Shown here one piece after another: positions 26,003 to 34,744 of a DNA stretch of 41,041 bases; within the stretch, counting starts at the first letter, position 1, and each line of letters starts with the position of its first letter. The position numbers and the translations under genes are program-made. The notes below the pieces were generated by a model. The model saw only the letters and a list, made by a program, of their open reading frames with translations. It searched no databases and had not been told where the DNA came from. Origin of the DNA: Gammaproteobacteria bacterium (GTDB lineage Bacteria; Pseudomonadota; Gammaproteobacteria; Arenicellales; Poriferihabitantaceae); NCBI GenBank assembly GCA_026708585.1, contig JAPOUQ010000107.1:1-41041 (forward strand), given 5' to 3'.

Positions 26003-27241
26003 TCAGTGAAGTACTCGTTGAAGAGCACTGACTATTTTGTTTATCTCTTCCTGAGAGTTGTAGTGAACGAGTGAAATTCTCACAAAGCCGTCTTCGGGTT
26101 CAACACCAAGATCTTCGACCAGATGGTAAGCATAAAAGTTTCCTGATTCACAACCAATTCCGTGATGTTGAAGTTCAGAGCAAATATCGGATGAAGATCG
26201 CTGCTTATGTTTGAAAGCCACAGTAGAAACTCGGTCAGCGGCTTTAACATCCTGTTTACCTAAAACCCAGACTTCTCGGAACTCGGTTAAACAATCGAGA
26301 ATAGACTGAGTGAGGCGAGTTTCATGAGTTGTGGTGAGTTGGTGCAAATCGTCCAGCTTTTCTCGCAGATTTTGATCAGATTGTCCAAAATGCTGTTCAT
26401 GCAAGGCACAAAAATAATCTAGAACACCTGCAGTTGCCGCTACTTCTGCGTGTAATGGCCCCGCTGGATTGAAATGCTTTGATATAGCACCAACATTAAA
26501 ATCATGACATTGGGCCTCTATAGATTCAGCTGTCTGATGGTTGAGATACAGTATACCTTGATGCGGCCCAAACACCTTGTATAGACTGAACGCATATCCA
26601 TCAACGCCCAAGCTTCTAGGTGAGTGAATATAGTGGGGTGCATATGAGACGGCATCGACAAAGACTCGAGCATTCGAGGAGTTATGGATTATTTTTACGT
26701 ACTCCTGAACTGGATTGATCGTTCCCACAAGATTAGAACAGTGGGGGAAAAAGACCCATCGAGTTCTATCAGTGAGTAATTTCTTTAATGATTTGGCTTC
26801 AAGCAGGCCGAATTCTGGCTCAACATTCCAGTGTCGTATTTTCACTCCTCTTTGTCTTGCCATACGCAACCAGACCCCTCGATTTGATTCATGGTCTTGA
26901 TTGGTAACAATGACTTCATCACCAGATCGCAATGTTGGGCCAATAGCCTGTGCCAGTACATAAGTATTCATCGAAGTTGAAGGGCCGAATGTCAATTCGT
27001 CGGATGAAATATCGAGAGCTTCCGCCCAGAGTGCTCGTGCGCGATCCATTGCTTCTCCAGCCTCTCTTGAAGGAGAATAACCGGAGTAGGGCTGAACACG
27101 CATATGGCGATTGTAGTTTTCGAAAACTTGATGAACTTGGTTAGCGACATAGCTTCCCCCTGCATTGGAACAAAAAACACAATCCGGGTCACCAGTTAAC
27201 TGAAGAAATTGGCTTCTCGCAAAATTGATATCAAAATCCAT
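26003..27241 (-). CDS. Class V aminotransferase, cysteine-desulfurase-like, without the catalytic cysteine
   Basis: A 412-residue PLP enzyme of the SufS/CsdA-like branch of class V. It has the PLP-stacking His in NQDHESNRGVW (H117), the ring Asp in VFVDAVSYAPH (D196) and the Schiff-base lysine in FSLYKVFGPHQG (K222). In SufS the active-site loop reads R-T-G-H-H-C; here the same place reads ESGNFY (after GIGC), so the catalytic Cys is replaced by Tyr and the Arg by Glu. It is therefore unlikely to be a standard cysteine desulfurase; isopenicillin-N-epimerase-like or other lyase/aminotransferase roles are possible. It is transcribed away from a region with two DnaA boxes. Confidence 0.8.
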   Translation of the reverse strand: MDFDINFARSQFLQLTGDPDCVFCSNAGGSYVANQVHQVFENYNRHMRVQPYSGYSPSREAGEAMDRARALWAEALDISSDELTFGPSTSMNTYVLAQAIGPTLRSGDEVIVTNQDHESNRGVWLRMARQRGVKIRHWNVEPEFGLLEAKSLKKLLTDRTRWVFFPHCSNLVGTINPVQEYVKIIHNSSNARVFVDAVSYAPHYIHSPRSLGVDGYAFSLYKVFGPHQGILYLNHQTAESIEAQCHDFNVGAISKHFNPAGPLHAEVAATAGVLDYFCALHEQHFGQSDQNLREKLDDLHQLTTTHETRLTQSILDCLTEFREVWVLGKQDVKAADRVSTVAFKHKQRSSSDICSELQHHGIGCESGNFYAYHLVEDLGVEPEDGFVRISLVHYNSQEEINKIVSALQRVLH

Positions 27242-27850
27242 TAAATACTCTCACATGATGTTTACATATAGAATTATGTACGATTTACAAGATAGGGTAT
27301 CAAATTTTAAGAACAGTTCGTTACAGAAACAAAAGGTATTTGGGTGTAATCGATATCTTTTGGCAAGCGAAAATCATTGTTGAACTCTCTGAATATTATT
27401 TCCAATTTTTTATTTTTAGCTGAAGAGAATATAATTTTCAGGGCAATTTAGCAAATCCCAACGTCTGAATCTCCACGAGTTATCCACAACCGAACGATTT
27501 TCGTATGGCTGTGGATAACTCAAAAATTACTTAGTGAGATAATTTCTATATTATATATTTATATATATGAATATACGAATCATATTTGGTTTACATATCG
27601 ATTAAATTGAGCAAAAGATTACTCGGTTATAAGCAACTATCGCTAAAAAAATAGATAGGTTGTCCGGTGGAAGCGCTGAAATTAAAACGGTCAATCTATC
27701 CAATCGATTTTTATTGTTTATCATTGAATGTGTGAGTCGCAGGTAGCAAGCAAAATCATCGAATGTTCATGTTGCATAAATAACGGTCTTGATTCAGTCT
27801 TGAATTTTTCAAGGATAGGCATAATATAGAGGGAGTGTTCTGAAACTTTT
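27242..27850. other. 609-bp intergenic region with two inverted DnaA boxes and an AT-rich tract
   Basis: Two perfect DnaA-box sequences, TTATCCACA (27480-27488) and TGTGGATAA (27510-27518), sit inside a 12-bp perfect inverted repeat, GAGTTATCCACA (27477-27488) and TGTGGATAACTC (27510-27521), with a 21-nt spacer. A tract that is nearly all A and T follows at 27538-27600. Genes on the left run leftward and genes on the right run rightward for several kb. This is compatible with a DnaA titration or regulatory site, or with an origin-like element. No dnaA, dnaN or mnmG is near, and only two boxes were found, so oriC is not claimed. Confidence 0.5.
27800..27827 (+). promoter_or_regulatory. Candidate erpA promoter
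   Basis: TTGAAT (27800-27805) and TAATAT (27822-27827) are separated by 16 bp, placing a transcription start some 40-45 nt before the erpA ATG. The -35 element lies within a small hairpin, CTTGAA with TTCAAG. No IscR-type site was recognised. Confidence 0.4.
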
Positions 27851-27877
27851 TTGCAATTTTTCCACTCGGTTCAATAT

Positions 27878-28210
27878 ATGCAACCTGATTTAACAATCTC
27901 TCCTGATGCAATCCAACGCATCAATCAACTTCTCGATGCTCGCAACAGCCCCGACATACGATTAAGGGTTTATATTGAAGGCGGAGGTTGCTCTGGTTTC
28001 CAGTATGGCTTTCAATTTGACGAAGTTACAGAGGAAGACGACCTGCTGATGGAATACGAGGGCATCAAGGTAGTAGTTGACATGTTAAGTCTGCAATATC
28101 TCTCCGGTGCCGAAATTGATTTCAAAGACGATATTATGGGAAGTCGTTTTTTGATCAATAATCCGAACGCATCTGCAACTTGTGGTTGTGGTTCAAGTTT
28201 CTCAATCTAA
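27878..28210 (+). CDS. erpA: Iron-sulfur cluster insertion protein ErpA (A-type carrier)
   Basis: A 110-residue A-type carrier starting at ATG 27878 (an in-frame TTG at 27851 would add nine unsupported residues). It has the three conserved cysteines: one in GGCSGFQYGFQFD and two in ATCGCGSSFS at the C-terminus. The segment ISPDAIQRINQLLDA and the DFKDDIMGSRFLINNPNA stretch agree with ErpA more than with IscA. It receives iron-sulfur clusters from the Isc or Suf machinery and passes them to target enzymes. It is monocistronic, with a hairpin just after its stop. Confidence 0.94.
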   Translation: MQPDLTISPDAIQRINQLLDARNSPDIRLRVYIEGGGCSGFQYGFQFDEVTEEDDLLMEYEGIKVVVDMLSLQYLSGAEIDFKDDIMGSRFLINNPNASATCGCGSSFSI

Positions 28211-28211
28211 T

Positions 28212-28235
28212 GCGATTGATTGACTCTTCAATCGC
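28212..28235 (+). terminator. Stem-loop directly after erpA
   Basis: GCGATTGA (28212-28219) and TCAATCGC (28228-28235) form a perfect 8-bp stem with an 8-nt loop one base after the erpA stop codon. No U-run follows, so it may be a terminator of weak type or an mRNA 3' stabilising hairpin. Confidence 0.4.
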
Positions 28236-28573
28236 ACCGACCATCGGAATTTTCCAAACCAATCTTACCTGCTCAAACCAAAACTAAAGTTTGGTCATCA
28301 ATTTGTGTGCTTTCTGCGCCAGTTTTTATCGATAATGAACGAAACAGTCGTGAACATGGTCTTTATCGGCTTGGGTTATCAGTAATAAGACTGCATAAAA
28401 TACTCAGTTTGGATTCATCGTTTGCTATTGCTAACCTATGCGAGAATCATTGACTTATTCTAACCGTTAGTTTTTTTGACCATATGGCCGCAAGACATAT
28501 GCAACCAATCAACTAACGTTCAACAAAACTTACAAGTCTCTTCTGAGCAACCAAATATCTATCGATTTCCGGT
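28236..28573. other. Non-coding region between erpA and the grpE promoter
   Basis: No gene is recognised in these 338 bp. A 77-codon ORF (28220-28453) covers the first part but carries no motif, has no ribosome site and overlaps the erpA hairpin. It is probably chance. Confidence 0.4.
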
Positions 28574-28601
28574 CTTGACCTTTTCCCGAAAACCCCCATA
28601 T
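28574..28601 (+). promoter_or_regulatory. Sigma-32 type heat-shock promoter for grpE-dnaK-dnaJ
   Basis: CTTGACC (28574-28580) followed after exactly 13 bp by CCCCATAT (28594-28601) fits the RpoH consensus CTTGAAA-N13-CCCCATNT with one or two mismatches. It lies 20 bp before the grpE ATG, giving a short leader. It should drive heat-induced expression of grpE and, by read-through, dnaK and dnaJ. Confidence 0.75.
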
Positions 28602-28620
28602 TTGAGGCGTTTCTAAAATT

Positions 28621-29328
28621 ATGGGATTGATGCTAAATATGAGCAACTCAACCAACAAGATCAAACAACCGGTTAGTGAAGAGTCACAAACTGAGCTTCA
28701 AGATTCTGAGAAATCGCAAACGGGGCCACTCGATCTGGACAATACAGTATCGAGCGAGCAGCAAAATGCGCCAGCTGATCAAGATGACTCAATAGAAGAA
28801 TCGGATTCAGAAACGAATGAATCGAATACTCCACAAGAAATGGAAATGATGAGTCCCGATCAACTGCTTGTTGAATTGACAACGACTCGCGCTGAAGCAA
28901 ATAAACTTAAGGATGGCTATCTTCGCGCAAAGGCAGATGTTGAAAATATTCAACGACGAAGTCAAAATGAAATTTCTTCAGCGCGCAAGTACGCGATTGA
29001 GGGTTTCGCCAAGGAGTTATTGAGTGTCGCTGATAGTCTTGATCAGGCTGTAAAAGTGGAAATCGATGACTCAGCCAATGAAGCAGTAGAAAAAATGCAC
29101 GAAGGATTGGCGCTCACACTAAAACAGCTCGAATCAGTATTCGACAAGTTCGATATTTCATCGGTTGAGGCGGATCAAGGAGTTCCATTTAATCCAGAGT
29201 ACCATCAAGCAATTTCAATGGTGGACAGCGAGGACGTTAAATCTGGTGAAATTGTATCCGTGATGCAAAAAGGATTTATTCTCAAAGATCGTCTGTTGCG
29301 TCCTGCTATGGTAATCATAGCAAATTGA
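28621..29328 (+). CDS. grpE: Nucleotide exchange factor GrpE
   Basis: A 235-residue GrpE, longer than E. coli's 197 because of an acidic, Ser/Asp/Glu/Gln-rich N-terminal tail (about 1-75). A long coiled-coil follows (LTTTRAEANKLKDGYLRAKA, then DVENIQRRSQNEIS), then the C-terminal four-helix and beta domain with VADSLDQAV, LEKFDISSVEADQG-like text read here as FDKFDISSVEA, PFNPEYHQAIS and the final GFILKDRLLRPAMVIIAN. It ejects ADP from DnaK. The start is probably ATG 28621; ATG 28639 is possible. Ribosome binding sequence is weak. Confidence 0.96.
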   Translation: MGLMLNMSNSTNKIKQPVSEESQTELQDSEKSQTGPLDLDNTVSSEQQNAPADQDDSIEESDSETNESNTPQEMEMMSPDQLLVELTTTRAEANKLKDGYLRAKADVENIQRRSQNEISSARKYAIEGFAKELLSVADSLDQAVKVEIDDSANEAVEKMHEGLALTLKQLESVFDKFDISSVEADQGVPFNPEYHQAISMVDSEDVKSGEIVSVMQKGFILKDRLLRPAMVIIAN

Positions 29329-29411
29329 ATGACTTGTTATTTTTGATTCAATCCTTATATCGTTAACACAAATTTATCTATCAATATTGTTTAATATTAG
29401 AGGTTTCCAAT

Positions 29412-31325
29412 ATGTCCAAAATCATAGGCATTGACTTGGGTACAACCAATTCCTGCGTCGCAGTTATGGAAGGGTCCTCACCCAAAGTTATAGAAAACAG
29501 TGAGGGAGATCGCACCACTCCGTCGATCGTCGCGTTTGCAAAAGACGGCGAAGTGTTGGTTGGTCAATCTGCCAAAAGGCAGTCTGTAACCAATCCCGAT
29601 AACACGATCTTTGCCGTGAAACGTCTGATTGGAAGAAAGTTCGATGAGGATGTGGTACAACGCGACATCGATCTAATGCCCTATAAAATTACTAAGGCCA
29701 AGAATGGTGATGCATGGGTGGAGGCCGGTAGCAAGAGTATGGCTCCACCGGAAATATCTGCTCGTATACTCCAGAAAATGAAGCAGACTGCTGAAGATTA
29801 TTTTGGCGATAAAGTCACAGAAGCAGTTATTACAGTACCGGCTTACTTCAATGATTCCCAGCGCCAAGCAACAAAAGACGCTGGTAAGATTGCTGGTCTG
29901 GAAGTCAAACGTATTATCAATGAACCAACTGCGGCTGCATTGGCATATGGTATGGATAAATCCAAGGGTGATCGCAAGATTGTTGTTTACGACCTTGGGG
30001 GCGGAACGTTCGATGTCTCGATTATTGAAATCGCGGAAATCGAAGGTGAGCACCAATTTGAAGTCCTATCTACCAATGGCGATACTTTCTTGGGTGGTGA
30101 GGATTTTGATCGTCGCTTGATTGATTATCTAGCGGATGAATTCAAAAAAGATCAGGGCATGGATCTAAGAGGAGACCCCTTGGCGATGCAACGTCTCAAG
30201 GAAGGAGCTGAAAAAGCCAAAATCGAGTTGTCGTCCAGTAGTCAGACTGAGATCAATCTGCCTTATATCACAGCAGATTCGAGTGGGCCGAAGCACCTGA
30301 ACATGAAATTGACTCGTGCTAAGCTTGAAAATCTGGTAGATGATTTAATCAAGCAGACTCTTGAGCCATGCCGGACCGCATTGAAGGACGCAGGACTAAA
30401 ACCTTCTGAAATTAATGAGGTGATTCTGGTAGGTGGACAAACTCGAATGCCGAAAGTTCACGAAATTGTCCAGAACTTCTTTGGTAAGGAACCGCGTCGT
30501 GATGTAAATCCCGATGAAGCCGTTGCGGTAGGTGCCGCTATTCAGGGCGGTGTATTGGGTGGTGATGTCAAAGATGTTCTATTACTTGATGTCACTCCAT
30601 TGTCGCTCGGTATTGAAACATTAGGTGGTGTGATGACTAAACTAGTTGAAAAGAACACTACAATACCAACGAATGCTAGCCAGGTTTTTTCGACCGCAGA
30701 GGACAATCAATCCGCTGTGACTGTACATGTTCTTCAAGGCGAACGGGAGATGGCCAGTGGCAATAAATCACTGGGACGCTTTGATCTCACAGAAATCAAA
30801 GCTGCTCCCCGTGGTGTACCACAAATTGATGTATCTTTTGATATTGATGCCAACGGGATCTTGAATGTTTCAGCAAAAGATAAGGCCACTGGTAAGGAAA
30901 ATCGAATTGTAATTAAGTCAAGTTCTGGACTATCAGACGACGAGATTGAAAGAATGGTTCAGGACGCAGAAGATCATGCTGAAGAGGACAAAAAAGCAAG
31001 GGAGCTCGCTGATACTCGGAACCAAGCTGAAGCAATTGCCCATTCGACTCGTAAGCAACTTGACGAAGTTGGAGATCAGGTCAGTGCAGATGATAAATCA
31101 AAGATTCAAGGGGCTTTAACTGCTCTGGAAGAGTCAATTCAAAGTGAGGACATAGAAGATATTCAGTCCAAGATTCAAACTGTAACAGAGGTCGCAGGTC
31201 CTTTGTTTGTACAGGCTACACAACAAAACGGTAGTGAGTCATCCAATGACACAGAACAGACAAATTCTGACGACGTAGTTGATGCAGAGTTTGAAGAAGT
31301 AGACGATGACAATAAGAAATCGTAA
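29412..31325 (+). CDS. dnaK: Chaperone DnaK (Hsp70)
   Basis: A 637-residue Hsp70 starting after AGAGG at good distance. Signature motifs are [17 protein letters not shown] at the N-terminus, [15 protein letters not shown] in the middle of the ATPase domain, and [16 protein letters not shown]. The linker ([19 protein letters not shown]) and substrate domain follow, then a lid and an acidic tail ([16 protein letters not shown]). ATP-driven protein folding chaperone of the cytoplasm, working with GrpE upstream and DnaJ downstream. Length and all motifs are normal (E. coli 638). Confidence 0.98.
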   Translation: MSKIIGIDLGTTNSCVAVMEGSSPKVIENSEGDRTTPSIVAFAKDGEVLVGQSAKRQSVTNPDNTIFAVKRLIGRKFDEDVVQRDIDLMPYKITKAKNGDAWVEAGSKSMAPPEISARILQKMKQTAEDYFGDKVTEAVITVPAYFNDSQRQATKDAGKIAGLEVKRIINEPTAAALAYGMDKSKGDRKIVVYDLGGGTFDVSIIEIAEIEGEHQFEVLSTNGDTFLGGEDFDRRLIDYLADEFKKDQGMDLRGDPLAMQRLKEGAEKAKIELSSSSQTEINLPYITADSSGPKHLNMKLTRAKLENLVDDLIKQTLEPCRTALKDAGLKPSEINEVILVGGQTRMPKVHEIVQNFFGKEPRRDVNPDEAVAVGAAIQGGVLGGDVKDVLLLDVTPLSLGIETLGGVMTKLVEKNTTIPTNASQVFSTAEDNQSAVTVHVLQGEREMASGNKSLGRFDLTEIKAAPRGVPQIDVSFDIDANGILNVSAKDKATGKENRIVIKSSSGLSDDEIERMVQDAEDHAEEDKKARELADTRNQAEAIAHSTRKQLDEVGDQVSADDKSKIQGALTALEESIQSEDIEDIQSKIQTVTEVAGPLFVQATQQNGSESSNDTEQTNSDDVVDAEFEEVDDDNKKS

Positions 31326-31364
31326 TCTTATAGTTGTGCTTAAATCGAAATATTTTACTCGTCG

Positions 31365-31405
31365 AGGCGGAGATTTCTCCGCTTTGACGTTTTAAGTCGA
31401 ACGTC
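31365..31405 (+). promoter_or_regulatory. Two hairpins in the dnaK-dnaJ gap, the second touching the dnaJ start
   Basis: Hairpin 1 (31365-31384) pairs AGGCGGAG with CTCCGCTT around ATTT, including one G-U pair, and is followed by a short T-rich stretch. Hairpin 2 pairs GACGTT (31386-31391) with AACGTC (31400-31405) and ends one base before the dnaJ ATG at 31407. No Shine-Dalgarno sequence is visible upstream of dnaJ. The first may attenuate or stabilise dnaK mRNA, the second may limit dnaJ translation. Confidence 0.45.
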
Positions 31406-31406
31406 A

Positions 31407-32528
31407 ATGTCCAAACAAGATTATTACGAAACTCTTGGGATAGATCGTAGTGCCAGCGATAAGGAAGTTAAGCAAGCTTATCGTCGTTTGGCGATGAAAT
31501 ATCATCCTGATAGGAATGAAAACAGTAAGGAAGCAGAAAGCCGATTCAAGGAAATTCAGGAAGCGTACAATATTCTCAGTAATGAACAAAAACGGTCTCT
31601 TTATGACCAATTTGGTCATGCAGGAATTTCACAAGAAACAGGTGGGGCAGGGCCAGCTAGTGGTTTCGGTGATATCTTTGGTGATATCTTTGGCGATATC
31701 TTCGGAGGAACAACTGGAGGTGGTTCACGACAAGCACGCGGTACTGACCTCGAATACCAGATTACTCTTACTCTCGAAGAAGCTGTTTCTGGTGTCGAAA
31801 AACAGATTCGGTTACCAAAAAACTTGGTTTGCCAGGAATGTAATGGTTCAGGCGCGCGAGCTGGAACTCAACCAGAAACTTGTGAAACCTGCGGTGGCCA
31901 TGGCCAGATTCGTATTCAACAGGGCTTTTTCTCGGTTCAGAGAACCTGCCCAGACTGTCATGGAAAAGGTACTGTTATCAAAGACCCATGCCCTGCATGT
32001 CATGGTGCTGGGATGGTTCGTAAGGATAAAACCTTATCGATCAAAATACCGGCAGGCGTAGATACTGGTGATCGGATTCGGCTAGCTGGAGAAGGCGATA
32101 TCGGTCGCCCTGGTAGCCAACCCGGGGATTTGTATGTGCAAATCAAACTGACTAAGCATAGTATTTTTGAACGAGATGGCGATGATTTGTATTGTGAAAT
32201 ACCGGTTGGATTTGTAACTCTGGCACTCGGTGGGGAAATTCAAATTCCAACTCTCGAAGGGCGAGCGAATTTGAAAATTCCATCTGAGAGCCAATCAGAG
32301 AAAGTATTCCGTTTGAGAGGCAAAGGTGTACGTAATGTTCGAAATGGGGCGCAGGGAAATTTGCACTGTAAAGTTGTCGTTGAAACTCCGGTGAACCTCA
32401 ATGATGAACAGAAACAACTACTCAGAAAGTTTGAGGAGAGTCTTAACAAAGGAGGGGATTCACATAATCCAAAGAGCCGGTCTTGGTCAGATCGGATCAA
32501 GTCGTTTTTTGATGAAATTGTATCTTGA
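31407..32528 (+). CDS. dnaJ: Chaperone DnaJ (Hsp40)
   Basis: A 373-residue type I Hsp40. The J domain carries the HPD triad in [10 protein letters not shown]. The Gly/Phe region has three copies of GDIF in a row (see DNA repeat 31668-31703). Four zinc-finger repeats follow: [24 protein letters not shown] and CPACHGAG. The C-terminal substrate-binding domains contain [20 protein letters not shown] and [12 protein letters not shown]. It delivers unfolded proteins to DnaK and stimulates its ATPase. The final 20 residues are polar and less conserved. Confidence 0.97.
   Translation: MSKQDYYETLGIDRSASDKEVKQAYRRLAMKYHPDRNENSKEAESRFKEIQEAYNILSNEQKRSLYDQFGHAGISQETGGAGPASGFGDIFGDIFGDIFGGTTGGGSRQARGTDLEYQITLTLEEAVSGVEKQIRLPKNLVCQECNGSGARAGTQPETCETCGGHGQIRIQQGFFSVQRTCPDCHGKGTVIKDPCPACHGAGMVRKDKTLSIKIPAGVDTGDRIRLAGEGDIGRPGSQPGDLYVQIKLTKHSIFERDGDDLYCEIPVGFVTLALGGEIQIPTLEGRANLKIPSESQSEKVFRLRGKGVRNVRNGAQGNLHCKVVVETPVNLNDEQKQLLRKFEESLNKGGDSHNPKSRSWSDRIKSFFDEIVS
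31668..31703 (+). repeat. Three tandem 12-bp repeats in the dnaJ Gly/Phe region
   Basis: GGTGATATCTTT occurs twice in a row, followed by GGCGATATCTTC, which codes the same GDIF tetrapeptide. All copies are in frame and the third differs only at silent positions. Confidence 0.85.
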
Positions 32529-32597
32529 TGGTTCATCATTCCCAAACGAGTTGCAAACCCTGAAGTCGATCGATCATACTAGAACTCGGTGGTCAAA

Positions 32598-34523
32598 ATG
32601 ATTGACCAGATATTCCAGAAGAATGGAGTTCTGCATAGCAAACTAAAGGAGTTTACCCCCCGCTCGTCACAACAAGAAATGGCCGAGGCGGTATTTGATG
32701 CGATTCGCTATTCTGGAAATCTGGTATGTGAATCAGGAACTGGTACCGGCAAGACTTATGCCTATTTGGTGCCTGCTATTCTCTCGAAAAAACGCACTGT
32801 CATCACGACTGCAACACGTGCATTACAGGAACAAGTCTTTTTTCGTGATTTACCTAATTTATTACAAGTATTAAATGCAGATATCAAGACTTGCATGCTC
32901 AAAGGTCGTGCCAACTACCTATGTCGACATCGACTAAAACAGGCACAACAACAAATTGATCAGGTCGGGATTCGCATGCGCTATCCTTTGTCTAAAATTA
33001 ACGAATGGGCAAACCGAACCCAAACCGGCGATCTGTCTGAAGTGAAAGATATACCTGAAAATTCACCAGTCTGGAGAGTGGTTACCTCAACCAGCGAAAA
33101 TTGCCTGGGTGGACATTGTCACGATTTCAACAAATGCCATGTCAATACAGCAAGGAAAAAGGCGATTGAAAGTGATCTAGTTGTTATTAACCATCATGTG
33201 TATTTTTCCGACTTATCGCTCAAGGAAAGTGGATTTGGCGGTCTACTGCCCGAGCATGACATCATAATTTTTGATGAAGCACACAGTCTTCCAGAAATTG
33301 CCTCAAACTTTTTTGGTTTTACTTTTTCGAGCATACAAGTCAAATATCTAATTGATGATATTCAAAGTGCTGAATTGGAAGAAAACAGTTGTATTGATTT
33401 TCAATCCATTTTCCTCAAACTTGAGCAATCAGTAAAAGACTTGATTTTACTTGCGAAGAAGAATTATCAAGGCCCCAAAATATATGGTGAGGTTAAAAAT
33501 CATGAATGGGAAGAAAAAACGACCAAGTTAAAAATTACATTTGGAGATCTTGTTAGCGCGCTCGAAAGTGCTGCGGTAGCTGGTACTGGATTAACTCGAT
33601 GTCGAGATAGGGCGATTTGGATGTCTGATAATCTTTGGACTTGGTGTGAAGATAGTGATCAGAAATCGGCCCGCTGGTTTTCGAGCCACAAGAACGGATT
33701 CAACCTGAATTCGACTCCATTAGATATGGGGCAAATCCTGCGAGAACATATGAACCTACCCGGTAAAAGCAGAATTTTTACTTCTGCAACGTTATCGGTC
33801 GATCGAAATTTTTCAACATTTATGAAAAAAGTTGGGTTAGCTGAGCAGAATACAGATACAGGATTTTGGGATAGTCCATATGATTATACAAACAACTGTA
33901 GATTATTGATTGATGAGAGTATGCCGGAACCAAGCGATCCCCGCTTTCCCGAGTCTATGAAGCAAGTAATAGTAGAAATCGCTACCGTAAGTAGAGGACG
34001 GGCATTTTGCTTATTCACAAGTTTTATGATGTTGAACTGTGTCTATGATCTTGTTCGGGCAGAGGTAGATTGGCCACTTTACCGGCAAGGGGATATGCCC
34101 AAACAAACTCTGATTAACAACTTTATTGAGAATGAACATTCTGTATTGTTTGGCACTTCTACATTTTGGCAAGGTGTTGATATCAAAGGTGATGCTTTAA
34201 GCTGTATCATCATTGACAAACTACCATTTGGATCACCAGGAGACCCTGTGATAAAAAGCCGAATTCAGTATTGTCATGAGCAAGGTAATAATCCTTTTAA
34301 ACAAATACAAATTCCTGAGGCTGTGGTTATTCTTAAACAAGGAGTGGGTAGATTGATTCGATCTGAAACAGACCGAGGCGTTCTGGTGATTTGTGATTCT
34401 CGAATACTCAAAAAACCTTATGGAAAGATATTCTTGGACAGTTTGCCAAAAATACCAATCGTTGGCGATATCCGAAAAATAAAAGAATTTTATAGAGGGA
34501 TTTATAAATCAAAAGGGGCTTAA
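32598..34523 (+). CDS. yoaA: ATP-dependent DNA helicase YoaA (DinG/XPD-like, iron-sulfur)
   Basis: An XPD-type helicase of 641 residues from ATG 32598, which is preceded by GGTGG; GTG 32589 would add three residues. Motif I is ESGTGTGKT, the DEAH box is FDEAHSLPE, and C-terminal motifs include LFTSF, FGTSTFWQGVDIKGD and QGVGRLIRSETDRG. Four cysteines suited to a 4Fe-4S cluster are in place: one in RANYLC and three in ENCLGGHCHDFNKC. It is shorter than DinG and matches YoaA, which helps in DNA repair and replication-fork recovery with the polymerase clamp-loader chi subunit. The last codons and stop lie in the left arm of a terminal-inverted-repeat element. It precedes tsaB as in E. coli. Confidence 0.93.
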   Translation: MIDQIFQKNGVLHSKLKEFTPRSSQQEMAEAVFDAIRYSGNLVCESGTGTGKTYAYLVPAILSKKRTVITTATRALQEQVFFRDLPNLLQVLNADIKTCMLKGRANYLCRHRLKQAQQQIDQVGIRMRYPLSKINEWANRTQTGDLSEVKDIPENSPVWRVVTSTSENCLGGHCHDFNKCHVNTARKKAIESDLVVINHHVYFSDLSLKESGFGGLLPEHDIIIFDEAHSLPEIASNFFGFTFSSIQVKYLIDDIQSAELEENSCIDFQSIFLKLEQSVKDLILLAKKNYQGPKIYGEVKNHEWEEKTTKLKITFGDLVSALESAAVAGTGLTRCRDRAIWMSDNLWTWCEDSDQKSARWFSSHKNGFNLNSTPLDMGQILREHMNLPGKSRIFTSATLSVDRNFSTFMKKVGLAEQNTDTGFWDSPYDYTNNCRLLIDESMPEPSDPRFPESMKQVIVEIATVSRGRAFCLFTSFMMLNCVYDLVRAEVDWPLYRQGDMPKQTLINNFIENEHSVLFGTSTFWQGVDIKGDALSCIIIDKLPFGSPGDPVIKSRIQYCHEQGNNPFKQIQIPEAVVILKQGVGRLIRSETDRGVLVICDSRILKKPYGKIFLDSLPKIPIVGDIRKIKEFYRGIYKSKGA

Positions 34524-34661
34524 AAGAATGGTTGACAAACAATTCCCAGCATCATTTGAAACCCTGATCTTGGCAATTATCTGCGATTATTTGCAAATTC
34601 AGCGGTAATACCGGTAATGTCCGGTTAGCACGACACTTGTCAACCATTCTTTATAAGCCCC
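34515..34661. mobile_element. 147-bp MITE-like element with 24-25 bp terminal inverted repeats
   Basis: The left end (34515-34538) reads GGGGCTTA, then AAAGAATGGTTGACAA. The right end (34637-34661) is its reverse complement except for one extra base: TTGTCAACCATTCTT, then TATAAGCCCC. The interior (about 98 bp) has a small dyad ACCGG/CCGGT (around 34610-34625) and no ORF. CAAAAG occurs on both sides (34510-34515 and 34665-34670), which could be a 6-bp target-site duplication although the right copy is three bases beyond the repeat. The left arm supplies the final Lys-Gly-Ala codons' last part and the TAA of yoaA. As RNA, the arms could form a 24-bp stem. Confidence 0.55.
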
Positions 34662-34744
34662 AACCAAAAGTAACAGGGAGTTTTTTCTAGAGCAAAGCCA
34701 AATCATCAATAATTACAAAGTAAATCCATTTATAATTCACTATC

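Noticed and set aside
27242-27850. Chromosomal origin oriC
   Set aside because: Only two DnaA boxes are seen and dnaA, dnaN, mnmG or parAB are not near; kept as a finding but not annotated as an origin.
34515-34661. Rho-independent terminator for yoaA
   Set aside because: The arms are about 98 bp apart and no U-run follows; the structure fits terminal inverted repeats better.
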